Shown here: positions 9,158 to 16,914 of the stretch, in pieces
Layout of the letters: the number at the start of each line of letters is the position of its first letter
Numbering within the stretch: position 1 is the stretch's first letter
Assembly (NCBI RefSeq): GCF_036186745.1
Contig: NZ_CP108086.1
Coordinates: 8,184,001-8,248,000 of the forward strand
From: Microbispora hainanensis
GTDB taxonomy: Bacteria; Actinomycetota; Actinomycetes; Streptosporangiales; Streptosporangiaceae
DNA length: 64,000 nucleotides
Direction: 5' to 3'
The notes under the pieces: generated by a model
What the model was told of the DNA's origin: nothing
What the model saw: only the letters and a program-made list of their open reading frames with translations
The model's database searches: none
Position numbers and translations under genes: made by a program

Positions 9158-9172
9158 ACGTACGGTGTACGT
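9158..9172. promoter_or_regulatory. TetR-type operator, copy 2
   Basis: Perfect inverted repeat ACGTAC-ggt-GTACGT, identical in its arms to copy 1. It lies 15 bases before the GTG of the diiron oxygenase gene, just upstream of the Shine-Dalgarno GAGGGAG. Confidence 0.8.
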
Positions 9173-9187
9173 CGAGGGAGGTCCCCC

Positions 9188-10300
9188 GTGTCGACCCACG
9201 AGCTCTACACCATCCCCGCCGAGCTCTCCACGTGGGACGTGGAGATGACCGGAGCGGCCCGGTTCACCTGGGAGTACGACGAAGGCCGCGACCGGATGCT
9301 CGCCCTCTACCAGAAGGGCAAGGACAAGCAGTGGGACTCCGTCAAGCGGATCGACTGGGACCTTGAGGTCGATCCCTGCAACGTCCTCGGCGTCCCCGAC
9401 ACCACGCTCGCCATCTACGGCTCCCCGCTGTGGGACCGCATGGACGCCCGGCAGCATGACGAGGTGCGCAGGCACAACGCCGCCTGGCAGTTCTCCCAGT
9501 TCCTCCACGGCGAGCAGGGCGCGATGATCTGCTCGGCCCGGATCGTGGAGTCGGTGCCCGACCTCGACTCCAAGTTCTACGCCGCCACGCAGACGATGGA
9601 CGAGGCGCGGCACGCCGAGACGTACGCGCGGTTCCTGCAGGAGAAGGTCGGGCTCGCCTACCCCATCAACGAGCACCTCAAGGCGCTGCTCGACAGCACG
9701 CTGAACGACTCGCGGTGGGACATGCCCTACCTCGGCATGCAGGTGCTGATCGAGGGCCTGGCCCTGGCCGCGTTCGGGGTGATGCGCGACATCGCCACCA
9801 CGCCGCTGCCCAAGCAGATCCTCGCGTACGTCATGCAGGACGAGGCCAGGCACGTGGCGTTCGGCCGGATGGCGCTGCGCGACTACTACCGGAACCTGTC
9901 CGAGGCCGAGTTGCGCGAGCGCGAGGACTTCGTCATCGAGGGCTGCTACCTCATGCGCGACCGGCTGCGCGGCGCGGAGATCTGGGAGACCATGGGGCTG
10001 TCGCGGCAGGAGTCCGCCGAGGCCATGGAGTGTGTGGACCGGTCGGAGTATCTGCGGCTGTTCCGTGCGCTGCTGTTCAGCCGGATCGTGCCGTGCGTCA
10101 AGGACATCGGCCTGTGGAGCCCCCGCCTCCAGAAGGCGTACGCCGACATGGGCGTGCTCGAGATGGCCGGGCAGAGCCTCGACGCGCTGATGCGGCAGGA
10201 CGAGGAGATCGCCGAGCGGCTCGACGCGGAGCGCTTCGCCCGCGAGGAGGAGGAACGGGCGGAGGAGGTCGCCGAGACCATCGCCGCCGCGGACGACTGA
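9188..10300 (+). CDS. ferritin-like diiron oxygenase/oxidase
   Basis: A 370-residue four-helix-bundle protein with two carboxylate/histidine pairs of a diiron centre: a Glu in HGEQGA (about 113), then DEARH (about 139), a Glu in LIEGLAL (about 187), and DEARHVAFG (about 220). The spacing fits R2-like/AurF-like oxygenases rather than storage ferritins. The substrate is unknown; a fatty acyl chain or an amine are the usual options. The C-terminus is a charged coiled-coil-like helix rich in Glu. GTG start with GAGGGAG upstream. The divergent TetR gene and twin operators suggest substrate-induced expression. Confidence 0.82.
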   Translation: MSTHELYTIPAELSTWDVEMTGAARFTWEYDEGRDRMLALYQKGKDKQWDSVKRIDWDLEVDPCNVLGVPDTTLAIYGSPLWDRMDARQHDEVRRHNAAWQFSQFLHGEQGAMICSARIVESVPDLDSKFYAATQTMDEARHAETYARFLQEKVGLAYPINEHLKALLDSTLNDSRWDMPYLGMQVLIEGLALAAFGVMRDIATTPLPKQILAYVMQDEARHVAFGRMALRDYYRNLSEAELREREDFVIEGCYLMRDRLRGAEIWETMGLSRQESAEAMECVDRSEYLRLFRALLFSRIVPCVKDIGLWSPRLQKAYADMGVLEMAGQSLDALMRQDEEIAERLDAERFAREEEERAEEVAETIAAADD

Positions 10301-10373
10301 CCAGGGCTCGTGACCCCCACGGCCGCGGACGTCGGAGAGATTCGCGGGCTTTGTCCACCTGTGCAGGGAATCC

Positions 10374-10955
10374 TTGTCATACTCCGTCTTCGTGACTGTG
10401 GAGCTGACGCAGAGTGGCCGCGGGTCTCGCCGCGTCGTGATCGGGGTGATCGGCCTGGTCCTCTTCCTGCTCGCCGGCGCGGGCGGGTTCGCCGTCGCGT
10501 CCGGCTATCGCGCACAGGACACGAAATACTGCGGCCACGAGTGCGTTCCCGGGTTGAAGATCGGCACCGTGGTCGAGGCGCTGCAGGGCCGGGGGCACAC
10601 CTGCGCCGACAACAGGCAGCTCTGGTCCTGCGAGCTGAAGATCGGCAAGGTGCGGTTCGAGGCGGACCTCTTCCGGGTCGCCAAGGTGACGGACTTCTAC
10701 GAGTACATCGGCAAGATCGAGGCCAGGATCGTCGACCCCGGCACCACCACGGCGGCGGCCGGGCTGGATTACATGTCGTGGTTCGCGACGCTGCCGCACC
10801 GCGACGACCCCTCGACGGCCAAGAAGGTCGGCGGCTGGCTGGCCGAGCAGCTCGCGGGCGACGGGGATGTGACCTACGTGCTCGACTGGGAGTACACGCT
10901 GGAGCGGAAGCCGGGCACCCGGTCCGTCGAGCTGACGATGAAGCGGAGACACTGA
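10374..10955 (+). CDS. membrane-anchored hypothetical protein
   Basis: A 193-residue protein not recognised as a named family. One membrane segment (about 22-42, VVIGVIGLVLFLLAGAGGFAV) is followed by an extracytoplasmic domain with four Cys (CGHEC, HTC, WSC) that could form two disulfides. The TTG start is chosen because AGGGAA lies just upstream; a GTG six codons later lacks a site. Its stop overlaps the start of the next gene by one base (TGATG). The next product has the same single-span layout and a similar WTC segment, so the two may act together. Confidence 0.7.
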   Translation: MSYSVFVTVELTQSGRGSRRVVIGVIGLVLFLLAGAGGFAVASGYRAQDTKYCGHECVPGLKIGTVVEALQGRGHTCADNRQLWSCELKIGKVRFEADLFRVAKVTDFYEYIGKIEARIVDPGTTTAAAGLDYMSWFATLPHRDDPSTAKKVGGWLAEQLAGDGDVTYVLDWEYTLERKPGTRSVELTMKRRH

Positions 10956-11929
10956 TGGCGGCTCCACCCCCCGGCCGGCCGTACTCTCCCGACGGCAGGT
11001 TCTGGTGGGACGGCGCCGCCTGGCAGCCGGTTCCGGTGCAGCAGCCGGTGCAGGCCGCGCCTCCGGGCGCTCCCCCGCAACCGGGCTTCGCCGTGCCGCC
11101 GCCTCCGGGGCCGCAGGCGCAACCGGGCTTCCCCGTGCCGCCGCCCCCGGGCTCACAGGCGCAACCGGGCTTCCCCGTGCCGCCGCCCCCGGGCTCACAG
11201 GCGCAACCGGGCTTCCCCGTGCCGCCGCCTCCGGGGCCCCAGGCGGCTCGGCCGTACGCCGCCGGGCCGCAGGCGTGGACACCGGCGCACGATCCTGCGG
11301 GGCCGCCCGGTTCCGCGGCTTCCGTCCCGGTCCCGCCGGACGCGCCGCGCCGCCGGGGGACGGCGGTGTTCGCGCTGGTCACGGCCGGCGTGCTGATCGC
11401 GGCGCTGGCCCTGGGCGGGGCCGCGGGCGCGGCCGTGGGACTCGCGACCACCGAGCCGGTGACGGACGACCGCGCGCCTTCCTTCCCCGGGAGTTTCCCC
11501 TCGGAAAAGCAGCGTTACCTGCCCAAGGTGACGTTCGGCATGCTCGCGGTGGACTGGCTGCAGGGGGCCGGCTCCTGGACCTGCGCGACGTCCACGGCGG
11601 CCGACCCGGTGACCGGCGCCACGAAGAACACGATCTGCCGGCCGGGCGACGCCTCCCGTCTCCACATGTCCGTCTCCATCTGGTACGACGCGCCGGACAA
11701 GGTGCTCTCCGTGAAGGCCCGCTGCGATCTCGGCGTCGGATCGAAGGCGTGCACGAACCTGTTCGCCATGATGGCGGACACGCTGCTGTCTCCCGACCGG
11801 ACCCTGCGCGCACGGGCGGCGAGCTGGGCGAAGAAGAACGCGGCCAAGGCGGCGGTGACGTCCGTCGGCGGCGTCCGGCTGGAGACCGCCCTGCGCCCGC
11901 ACACCATGGAGGCCGTGCGGGCGATCTGA
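10955..11929 (+). CDS. DUF2510-like, proline-rich single-span membrane protein
   Basis: 324 residues. The N-terminus has the short Trp-rich pattern of DUF2510 (YSPDGRFWWDGAAWQPV). Next comes a Pro/Gln/Gly-rich cytoplasmic linker with four near-identical 14-residue repeats (QPGFPVPPPPGSQA type), one membrane segment (about 130-152), and an outer domain with Cys pairs (WTCATS, TICRPG, RCDLG, KACTN). Proteins of this type are common in actinomycetes with unknown roles. Coupled to the upstream membrane protein. Confidence 0.7.
   Translation: MAAPPPGRPYSPDGRFWWDGAAWQPVPVQQPVQAAPPGAPPQPGFAVPPPPGPQAQPGFPVPPPPGSQAQPGFPVPPPPGSQAQPGFPVPPPPGPQAARPYAAGPQAWTPAHDPAGPPGSAASVPVPPDAPRRRGTAVFALVTAGVLIAALALGGAAGAAVGLATTEPVTDDRAPSFPGSFPSEKQRYLPKVTFGMLAVDWLQGAGSWTCATSTAADPVTGATKNTICRPGDASRLHMSVSIWYDAPDKVLSVKARCDLGVGSKACTNLFAMMADTLLSPDRTLRARAASWAKKNAAKAAVTSVGGVRLETALRPHTMEAVRAI
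11077..11244 (+). repeat. 42-bp in-frame tandem repeat, four copies
   Basis: The CAACCGGGCTTC motif recurs at 11078, 11120, 11162 and 11204, an exact 42-base period. It encodes a 14-residue proline-rich unit in the linker of the DUF2510-like protein. Confidence 0.9.
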
Positions 11930-12086
11930 CCTCCGCTGCCGCCTGGGCGCCCGCCTCGCCCGGGGGGATTCACGCGCTCGCGCCACGATCCCCGCCGGGA
12001 AGACCCTCTCCTCACCGACGACCCGGCGCGATGACGCCTCGTGGCGCGCGGGACGGTCTCGCCCGCCTGCGCGGGACGTGCGGTGT

Positions 12087-12413
12087 TCAGAGGGCCATCG
12101 TGAGCACCATGATCAGCGCCGCGGCGGCGACGGCGAGCGCGCCGGCCCAGACGATGCGGGCGTCCCTCCGGCCGTCGACCAGGCTTCCCTGCCGCAGCGC
12201 CCGTTCCAGGCGGCGGTGGCGGATCCCGGTGCGCAGCAGCAGCACCGCCCCGGCCAGCGCGGCCGCCGCGAAGGGGACGGCGAGAACGGGCAGATCCTGG
12301 CGCACCGAGATCCCGGCCGCCGCGATGCCCGAGCCCGCCATCGTCACGGCCGTGCGGACCCAGGCCAGCCGGGTCCGCTCGCTGTGCAGCCCGGGCCTCG
12401 GCTCGCCGCTCAC
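12087..12413 (-). CDS. DUF202 small membrane protein
   Basis: 108 residues with the DUF202 signature near the N-terminus (ERTRLAWVRTAVTMAGSG) and three membrane segments. The function of DUF202/YidH-like proteins is not established. GTG start, 7 bases after the stop of the upstream DUF202 gene, so the two form an operon. The 157 bases after it (11930-12086) hold no gene. Confidence 0.82.
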   Translation of the reverse strand: MSGEPRPGLHSERTRLAWVRTAVTMAGSGIAAAGISVRQDLPVLAVPFAAAALAGAVLLLRTGIRHRRLERALRQGSLVDGRRDARIVWAGALAVAAAALIMVLTMAL

Positions 12414-12420
12414 GCGCCGA

Positions 12421-12756
12421 TCACCGTTCCAGGACGATGAGGAGCAGGGCCAGTACGGCCACCCCGGCCACGCCGTACCCGAACATGGGGGCCAGGGCGG
12501 GCGGCGGGAGCGCGCGGTCCTGCCGGAGCGCCCGGTCGATGTGCCGCCAGCGGGGATAGGCCGAGCCCGCCGCCACGGCGGACAGCAGCACGAGCACGAC
12601 GGCGAGCAGCGTACGCACCCACGGCACGAAGACGTCCTCGGGGACGACCGCGATGGCGATGCCGCCCGCGCTCAGTGCGAGGGAGGTGCTGATCCAGGTG
12701 AGGAACGTGCGCTCGTTGGCGAGGACGAAGCGGGGGTCGGGTTCGTTCTCTTCCAT
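12421..12756 (-). CDS. DUF202 (YidH-type) membrane protein
   Basis: 111 residues; DUF202 signature LANERTFLTWISTSLALSAGG near residue 13 and three predicted membrane helices. A pair of adjacent, unequal DUF202 proteins is a common arrangement and may form a heteromer (inference). Confidence 0.85.
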   Translation of the reverse strand: MEENEPDPRFVLANERTFLTWISTSLALSAGGIAIAVVPEDVFVPWVRTLLAVVLVLLSAVAAGSAYPRWRHIDRALRQDRALPPPALAPMFGYGVAGVAVLALLLIVLER

Positions 12757-12808
12757 GCGATAACGCTATTTCTGCCCCTTTTCCCCTAGATTTGCCGGGT
12801 TGCCACTT

Positions 12809-13669
12809 CTACCGTGCGTGGGGCGACGCCGTCCGCGTCGTCGTGGCGGCCAGGTGCCGCAGCCTGTCCTCCGACTCCGAGCCGGGCTCGGCGGCGAACA
12901 GGTCCATCCCCTGCAGTTCGGGGTCGCCGGGCAGGCCGACGAGCTCGGCCGACAGCCGCAGCTCGCCCACGACCGGGTGATCGAGGACGTAGTCGCGGTG
13001 GGTGGCGGCGGCCACGTGATGCTCGTGCCACAGCCGCCCGAACTCGGGGCTCTGCCGGCAGATCGCGTCGACGTGCTCCATGATCTGCGCGTTCCGCGGA
13101 TAGCGCGCGGCCAGCACGCGGAGCCGGGCCACGTGCTCCCGGGCGAGCCGCGGCCACCCGTCGCCGTGCATGCGCCTGAACCCCTCGTCCAGGAAGATCA
13201 GGTGCCCGATCGTCCTGCGCTCTTCCGGCATCGCGGCGAAGTCGGCGAAGACCGCGGCCGCCAGCGTGTTCCAGGCGACCACGTTGACGTGCCGTCCGAG
13301 GACGAGCGCGGGGGTGAGCACCAGCGAGTCCAGGACCCGCTGCAGCCCCGGCCTGACCGGCGCCTGCGCGACGTCGTGACCCCGGTGCGCCGGGCGGGCC
13401 AGCGCGTGCAGGTAGGCCCGCTCGTCCCCGGTGAGCCGCAGCGTGTCGGCGATCGCGTCCAGCACCTCGGCCGAGACGTTCCGGCCGTTGCCCTGTTCCA
13501 GGCGCGTGTAGTGGCTGACGCTGACCCCCGCCGCCAGCGCCAGCTCCTCGCGGCGCAGGCCGCGCACGCGCCGCGTCCCGTCGGCCCTGTACGGCAGGCC
13601 GACGTCCTCCGGCCGCACGCGCGCCCTGCGGGACTTGAGGAACTCGCTCAGCTCGACCCCTCGATCCAC
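12809..13669 (-). CDS. XRE-family regulator with MmyB-like ligand domain
   Basis: About 286 residues. The N-terminal helix-turn-helix is LRREELALAAGVSVSHYTRLEQGNG, preceded by RRVRG as in this family. The C-terminal MmyB-like domain (NVVAWNTLAAAVFADFA, a GWPRLARE segment, W/H-rich HEHHV) resembles a PAS-like ligand pocket. The start is taken as GTG 13669 because TAGGCT (complement of 13677-13682) lies seven bases upstream, a leaderless arrangement; TTG 13687 is the alternative. It is divergent from the MFS exporter and probably controls it. Confidence 0.82.
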   Translation of the reverse strand: MDRGVELSEFLKSRRARVRPEDVGLPYRADGTRRVRGLRREELALAAGVSVSHYTRLEQGNGRNVSAEVLDAIADTLRLTGDERAYLHALARPAHRGHDVAQAPVRPGLQRVLDSLVLTPALVLGRHVNVVAWNTLAAAVFADFAAMPEERRTIGHLIFLDEGFRRMHGDGWPRLAREHVARLRVLAARYPRNAQIMEHVDAICRQSPEFGRLWHEHHVAAATHRDYVLDHPVVGELRLSAELVGLPGDPELQGMDLFAAEPGSESEDRLRHLAATTTRTASPHAR

Positions 13670-13748
13670 ATCGTCAAGCCTAGGCAACTTCTGAGTAGTC
13701 AGAACGCGGTGCTGGCTGAGGTGCCGGGCCCGCGATCAGGCTGCCCGC

Positions 13749-15221
13749 ATGAGATCTGCGTTCCCGCTCATGCTGCTCGGACTGGGCAGCTCGATCACCG
13801 CCCTCGACTTCACCGTCGTCTACGTCGCACTGCCGCAGATCGCCCACGAGGCCGGGTTCTCCCCGTACGCGCTGCAGTGGGTGGTCAGCGGCTACGCGGT
13901 GCCGTTCGGCGGCTTCCTGCTGCTCGGGGGCCGCCTGTCCGATCGGCTGGGCAGGCGGCGCATGTTCGTCGCCGGCCTGCTGCTCTACGGCGTCGCCTCG
14001 CTGCTCGGGGGGCTGGCCTCCTCTCCTGTGCCGCTGATCTGCGCCAGGGCGCTGCAGGGGCTCGGCGGTGCGGTGCTGATGCCCGCGACCCTCTCCCTGG
14101 TCGTCACCATGTTCGAGGAAGGACCGGCCCGCAACCGGGCGATGAGCGTGTGGGCGGCGTGCGGCGCCGCCGGGCTCAGTCTCGGCGCGCTGCTCGGCGG
14201 CGTCCTCACCGGCGCGTTCGGCTGGAAGGCGGTCTTCTTCGTGAACGTGCCGCTGACCGCGGTGGGCGCCGCCGCGGCGTTCGCCGTGCTCACCCCCGAC
14301 GGGCCGCGGCGGCCGGGCGCGATCGACCTGCCGGGGGCGCTCACCGGCACCACGGGCGTCACGGCACTCGTGTTCGCCGTCGCGCAGGGCCCCCGGTGGG
14401 GGTGGCGCTCCCCCGGCGTCCTGGCGTCCGCCGTCGCGGCGGCGGGGCTGCTCGCCGCCTTCCTCGTGATCGAGGCGCGCGGCCGCGACCCGTTGCTGCC
14501 GCCGCGGCTGCTCGCCGTCCGGAACACGGCCACCGGCGCCGGGGTCATCCTGGTCTACGGCCTGACCCTGCAGTGCGTGCCGTACTTCCTCACGCTGCAC
14601 TTCCAGGACGTGCTCGGCTACGACGCCATCACGTCGGGCCTGGCCTTCCTCGGGCCCACCCTCACGATCACCGTGGGCAACCTGGCCGCCGAACGGCTCA
14701 TCCCGCGCCTCGGGCTGCGCGGCACCCTGGTCTTCGGCGTCGCCGTGGGCGCGGCCGGAACGGCGGTGCTGGCGTGGCGGCTGTCGGCCGACGGCTCCTA
14801 CCTCGGCCTGCTGGCCGGTCTGGCCGGCTTCGGCCTGGGCGCGGGCGTGTGGTTCTCCGCGATGTTCATCCTTGCCTCGACCGGTGCGGCCCCGCAGGAG
14901 CAGGGCGTGGTCTCCGGCCTGTCCTCCACCGTGCTGCAGGCGGGCAGCGCCGCGGGCCTGGCCGTCCTGGTCGCGGTGGCCGGTCGCGACACCGCCGGCC
15001 TGACCGGAGAGGCGCTGCGCGCGGCCACCTCGGACGGCCTGCGCTCGGCCGTCCTGGTCGCCGCCGTGGTCTCCCTCGCCGGTGCGGCGCTGGCGGCGCT
15101 CCGTCCGGCCCGGAGGAACCGCGCCGGAGGAGACCGTACGGTGAAGGACCTTGCGCAAGGAGACCCGGCCGGAGGGGACCCGGCGGGAGGGGACTCGGTC
15201 GCCCCCGCGGGCCGCGCCTGA
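13749..15221 (+). CDS. MFS drug-type exporter (DHA2-like, 14-TM)
   Basis: 490 residues and highly hydrophobic. The N-terminal helix carries the DHA2 signature LDFTVVYVALPQIA. Loop 2-3 has GGRLSDRLGRRR, the MFS motif A. Later, RALQGLGGAVLMPATLSLV is the motif typical of multidrug exporters. The C-terminal tail has degenerate Gly/Asp repeats (GGDPAGGD). It likely exports a drug-like or secondary-metabolite compound by proton antiport. The divergent XRE regulator gives the likely control. Confidence 0.88.
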   Translation: MRSAFPLMLLGLGSSITALDFTVVYVALPQIAHEAGFSPYALQWVVSGYAVPFGGFLLLGGRLSDRLGRRRMFVAGLLLYGVASLLGGLASSPVPLICARALQGLGGAVLMPATLSLVVTMFEEGPARNRAMSVWAACGAAGLSLGALLGGVLTGAFGWKAVFFVNVPLTAVGAAAAFAVLTPDGPRRPGAIDLPGALTGTTGVTALVFAVAQGPRWGWRSPGVLASAVAAAGLLAAFLVIEARGRDPLLPPRLLAVRNTATGAGVILVYGLTLQCVPYFLTLHFQDVLGYDAITSGLAFLGPTLTITVGNLAAERLIPRLGLRGTLVFGVAVGAAGTAVLAWRLSADGSYLGLLAGLAGFGLGAGVWFSAMFILASTGAAPQEQGVVSGLSSTVLQAGSAAGLAVLVAVAGRDTAGLTGEALRAATSDGLRSAVLVAAVVSLAGAALAALRPARRNRAGGDRTVKDLAQGDPAGGDPAGGDSVAPAGRA

Positions 15222-15248
15222 GCGGACGGCGCGGCGCGGGCGGCCGGG

Positions 15249-15614
15249 TCAGAGACAGGCCTGGCTGACCTCGCGCAGGTAGGTCGCGCCGTCGGTGGCG
15301 ACCTTCTGCGCCGCGTCCACCGCCGCGTTGGCGTCGTCGACATCGAGCTTCTGGAGGCTGTCGGCCAGCCCCTGAAGGGCGTCCCTGAGCGTGGTGTCGG
15401 CGGCCTTGTTCGCCATGTCCTCCAGGTCGGCGGCACCGTCCTCGATCTTCTTGCGCATGGCGTCGGGGTCGTTCACGACCGCGCCGATGTCGCTGATGGT
15501 CCGGCTGACCAGCCGCGTCGCATCGGCGCACGTCTGCGCCTTCCCCGCGCTCGCGCAGCCGGAGGCGAACAGGACGGCGGCCGCGCAGACGGCGGCGAAC
15601 GGGAGGAGTCGCAT
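15249..15614 (-). CDS. small putative lipoprotein
   Basis: 121 residues from the ATG at 15614, chosen because TAGGGT (complement of 15622-15627) lies seven bases upstream. An N-terminal signal of Arg, a hydrophobic core and a lipobox-like FASGC (Cys about 20) point to a lipid-anchored outer-face protein. The mature part is helical with many Asp/Ala (KKIEDGAADLEDMANKAAD) and one further Cys near the end. No family recognised. Confidence 0.7.
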   Translation of the reverse strand: MRLLPFAAVCAAAVLFASGCASAGKAQTCADATRLVSRTISDIGAVVNDPDAMRKKIEDGAADLEDMANKAADTTLRDALQGLADSLQKLDVDDANAAVDAAQKVATDGATYLREVSQACL

Positions 15615-15619
15615 GCCGA

Positions 15620-16420
15620 TCACCCTACCCAACGGCGGCCCGGCCGCCGTGGCACCCGATCATGCCCATGGGGGCCTCCGCGCCCATCCCTGGTCACGCG
15701 TCCATCAGTCGTCATCACCTCGGCGACGATCGCGCGGAAGTACCCCGCGACCTCACAGGCGAATGCGGTCCTGGACAGTCCGGTCCCGCGCAGGGCCTCG
15801 CCGTGATCAAGGACGACCACGGCCAGCACTCCCGCCAGCAGCGACCACCACAGGGCCGAGGCGATCGCCCGCGAAAGCCGTGAGGATCTCCGGAAGGACG
15901 CCCGCAGCCGGTCGCGGTGGAAGGGCACGTGGCGCAGCTCGTCGGCGAGGATCCGGCCCGCGACCTCCGAGGCGAGCAGGTCCCGTACGCCGTCGCGCAC
16001 CGCGCGGTAGTAGCCGAGCGCGACCACCTCGGCGAGCATCAGGACCATCAGCTCCATGCGGAGACCGAGGAGCCGCCGGAGCCGTACGAAGACCGCGTCG
16101 GTCCAGTGACCGGCGATCGTCGCGGCACCCGCCGCCTCCAGGAGCCGGCCCAGCAGGCGGGCGTGCTCGCCCTCCTCGGCCACGAACAGGCGGACCGCCT
16201 CCGCGTAAACGGGGTCGCCCGCCCGGCGGGCCTTGTCCATGAGGCGGGCACCGTCGCCGTCCTCGCCGACCTGGAACCGCTGGAGGCTCCGTACGAGGGC
16301 GGGCTCCAGCCGTGCTCCCGCGCCCCAGTCGGGGTCGCCCCAGGTGCGCCGCAGCAGCGCCGCGCCCTCGAAGTCGTGTAACCAGGCGGTGAAGTCGCCC
16401 GTGTCGACCGTCGTCGTCAT
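15620..16420 (-). CDS. ferritin-like membrane-associated protein
   Basis: 266 residues from ATG 16420 (GGGGA upstream). Possible metal ligands lie in AEEGEHARLL (about 98), LMLAEVVAL and ADELRHVPFH (about 177), the two ExxH boxes of a diiron four-helix bundle. A hydrophobic segment near residue 210 (ALWWSLLAGVLAVVVLD) suggests membrane association, as in alternative-oxidase or hydroxylase-like members. The role is unknown. It ends about 6 bases before the lipoprotein start and overlaps its promoter element. Confidence 0.72.
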   Translation of the reverse strand: MTTTVDTGDFTAWLHDFEGAALLRRTWGDPDWGAGARLEPALVRSLQRFQVGEDGDGARLMDKARRAGDPVYAEAVRLFVAEEGEHARLLGRLLEAAGAATIAGHWTDAVFVRLRRLLGLRMELMVLMLAEVVALGYYRAVRDGVRDLLASEVAGRILADELRHVPFHRDRLRASFRRSSRLSRAIASALWWSLLAGVLAVVVLDHGEALRGTGLSRTAFACEVAGYFRAIVAEVMTTDGRVTRDGRGGPHGHDRVPRRPGRRWVG

Positions 16421-16490
16421 GGTCCCCGAACCTACGGAAGCGATGTGCAGATCACGAGGGGGAGTTCGTGGAGGTTCGGCGCACCCGGCA

Positions 16491-16521
16491 CCCTGCACCC
16501 TGCACCCTGCACCCTGCACCC
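16491..16521. repeat. 7-bp tandem repeat
   Basis: CCCTGCA is repeated four times plus a partial unit in the divergent promoter region between the ferritin-like gene and the UBP zinc-finger gene. A likely slippage-prone tract; no function assigned. Confidence 0.85.
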
Positions 16522-16572
16522 GGCGCCGGGGAGGGCGCCGGGCACGGGATCGCGCGCCGTAGCATCTGCGGC

Positions 16573-16833
16573 ATGGGGAACTGCGAACACATGCTCGTCA
16601 CGGCCGACCCGGACCCGCTCACGCCCGGAGGCTGCCAGGAGTGCCTGGAGCGCGGCATGCGATGGGTCCACCTGCGCAAGTGCCTGGAGTGCGGCCACAT
16701 CGGCTGCTGCGACTCCTCTCCCGGCAAGCACGCCACCGCCCACTTCAAGGAGACCGGCCACCCGGTGATCCGCTCGTTCGAGCCGGGAGAGGACTGGCGC
16801 TGGTGCTACGTCGACCAGCGCCTGGGCCAGTAG
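16573..16833 (+). CDS. UBP-type zinc finger protein
   Basis: An 86-residue single-domain protein. Cys and His residues are spaced as in ZnF-UBP domains: NCEH near the start, GGCQEC, RKCLECGHIGCCDSS, then KHATAHFKETGHPV. Bacterial stand-alone UBP fingers are common in actinobacteria; in eukaryotes the fold binds the C-terminus of ubiquitin, and what it binds here is unknown. TAGCAT (16560-16565) lies seven bases before the ATG, suggesting a leaderless transcript. Confidence 0.88.
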   Translation: MGNCEHMLVTADPDPLTPGGCQECLERGMRWVHLRKCLECGHIGCCDSSPGKHATAHFKETGHPVIRSFEPGEDWRWCYVDQRLGQ

Positions 16834-16914
16834 ACCGCGCCGCCGAGCCAGTAGACCGCGCCACCGGGAGCCCGCGGACCGCGCTCGGCGCGTGGACCGC
16901 GCGTCCGAGCGCGC

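Noticed and set aside
16491-16521. Possible CRISPR or regulatory array
   Set aside because: The unit is only 7 bases with no spacers; a simple slippage repeat.
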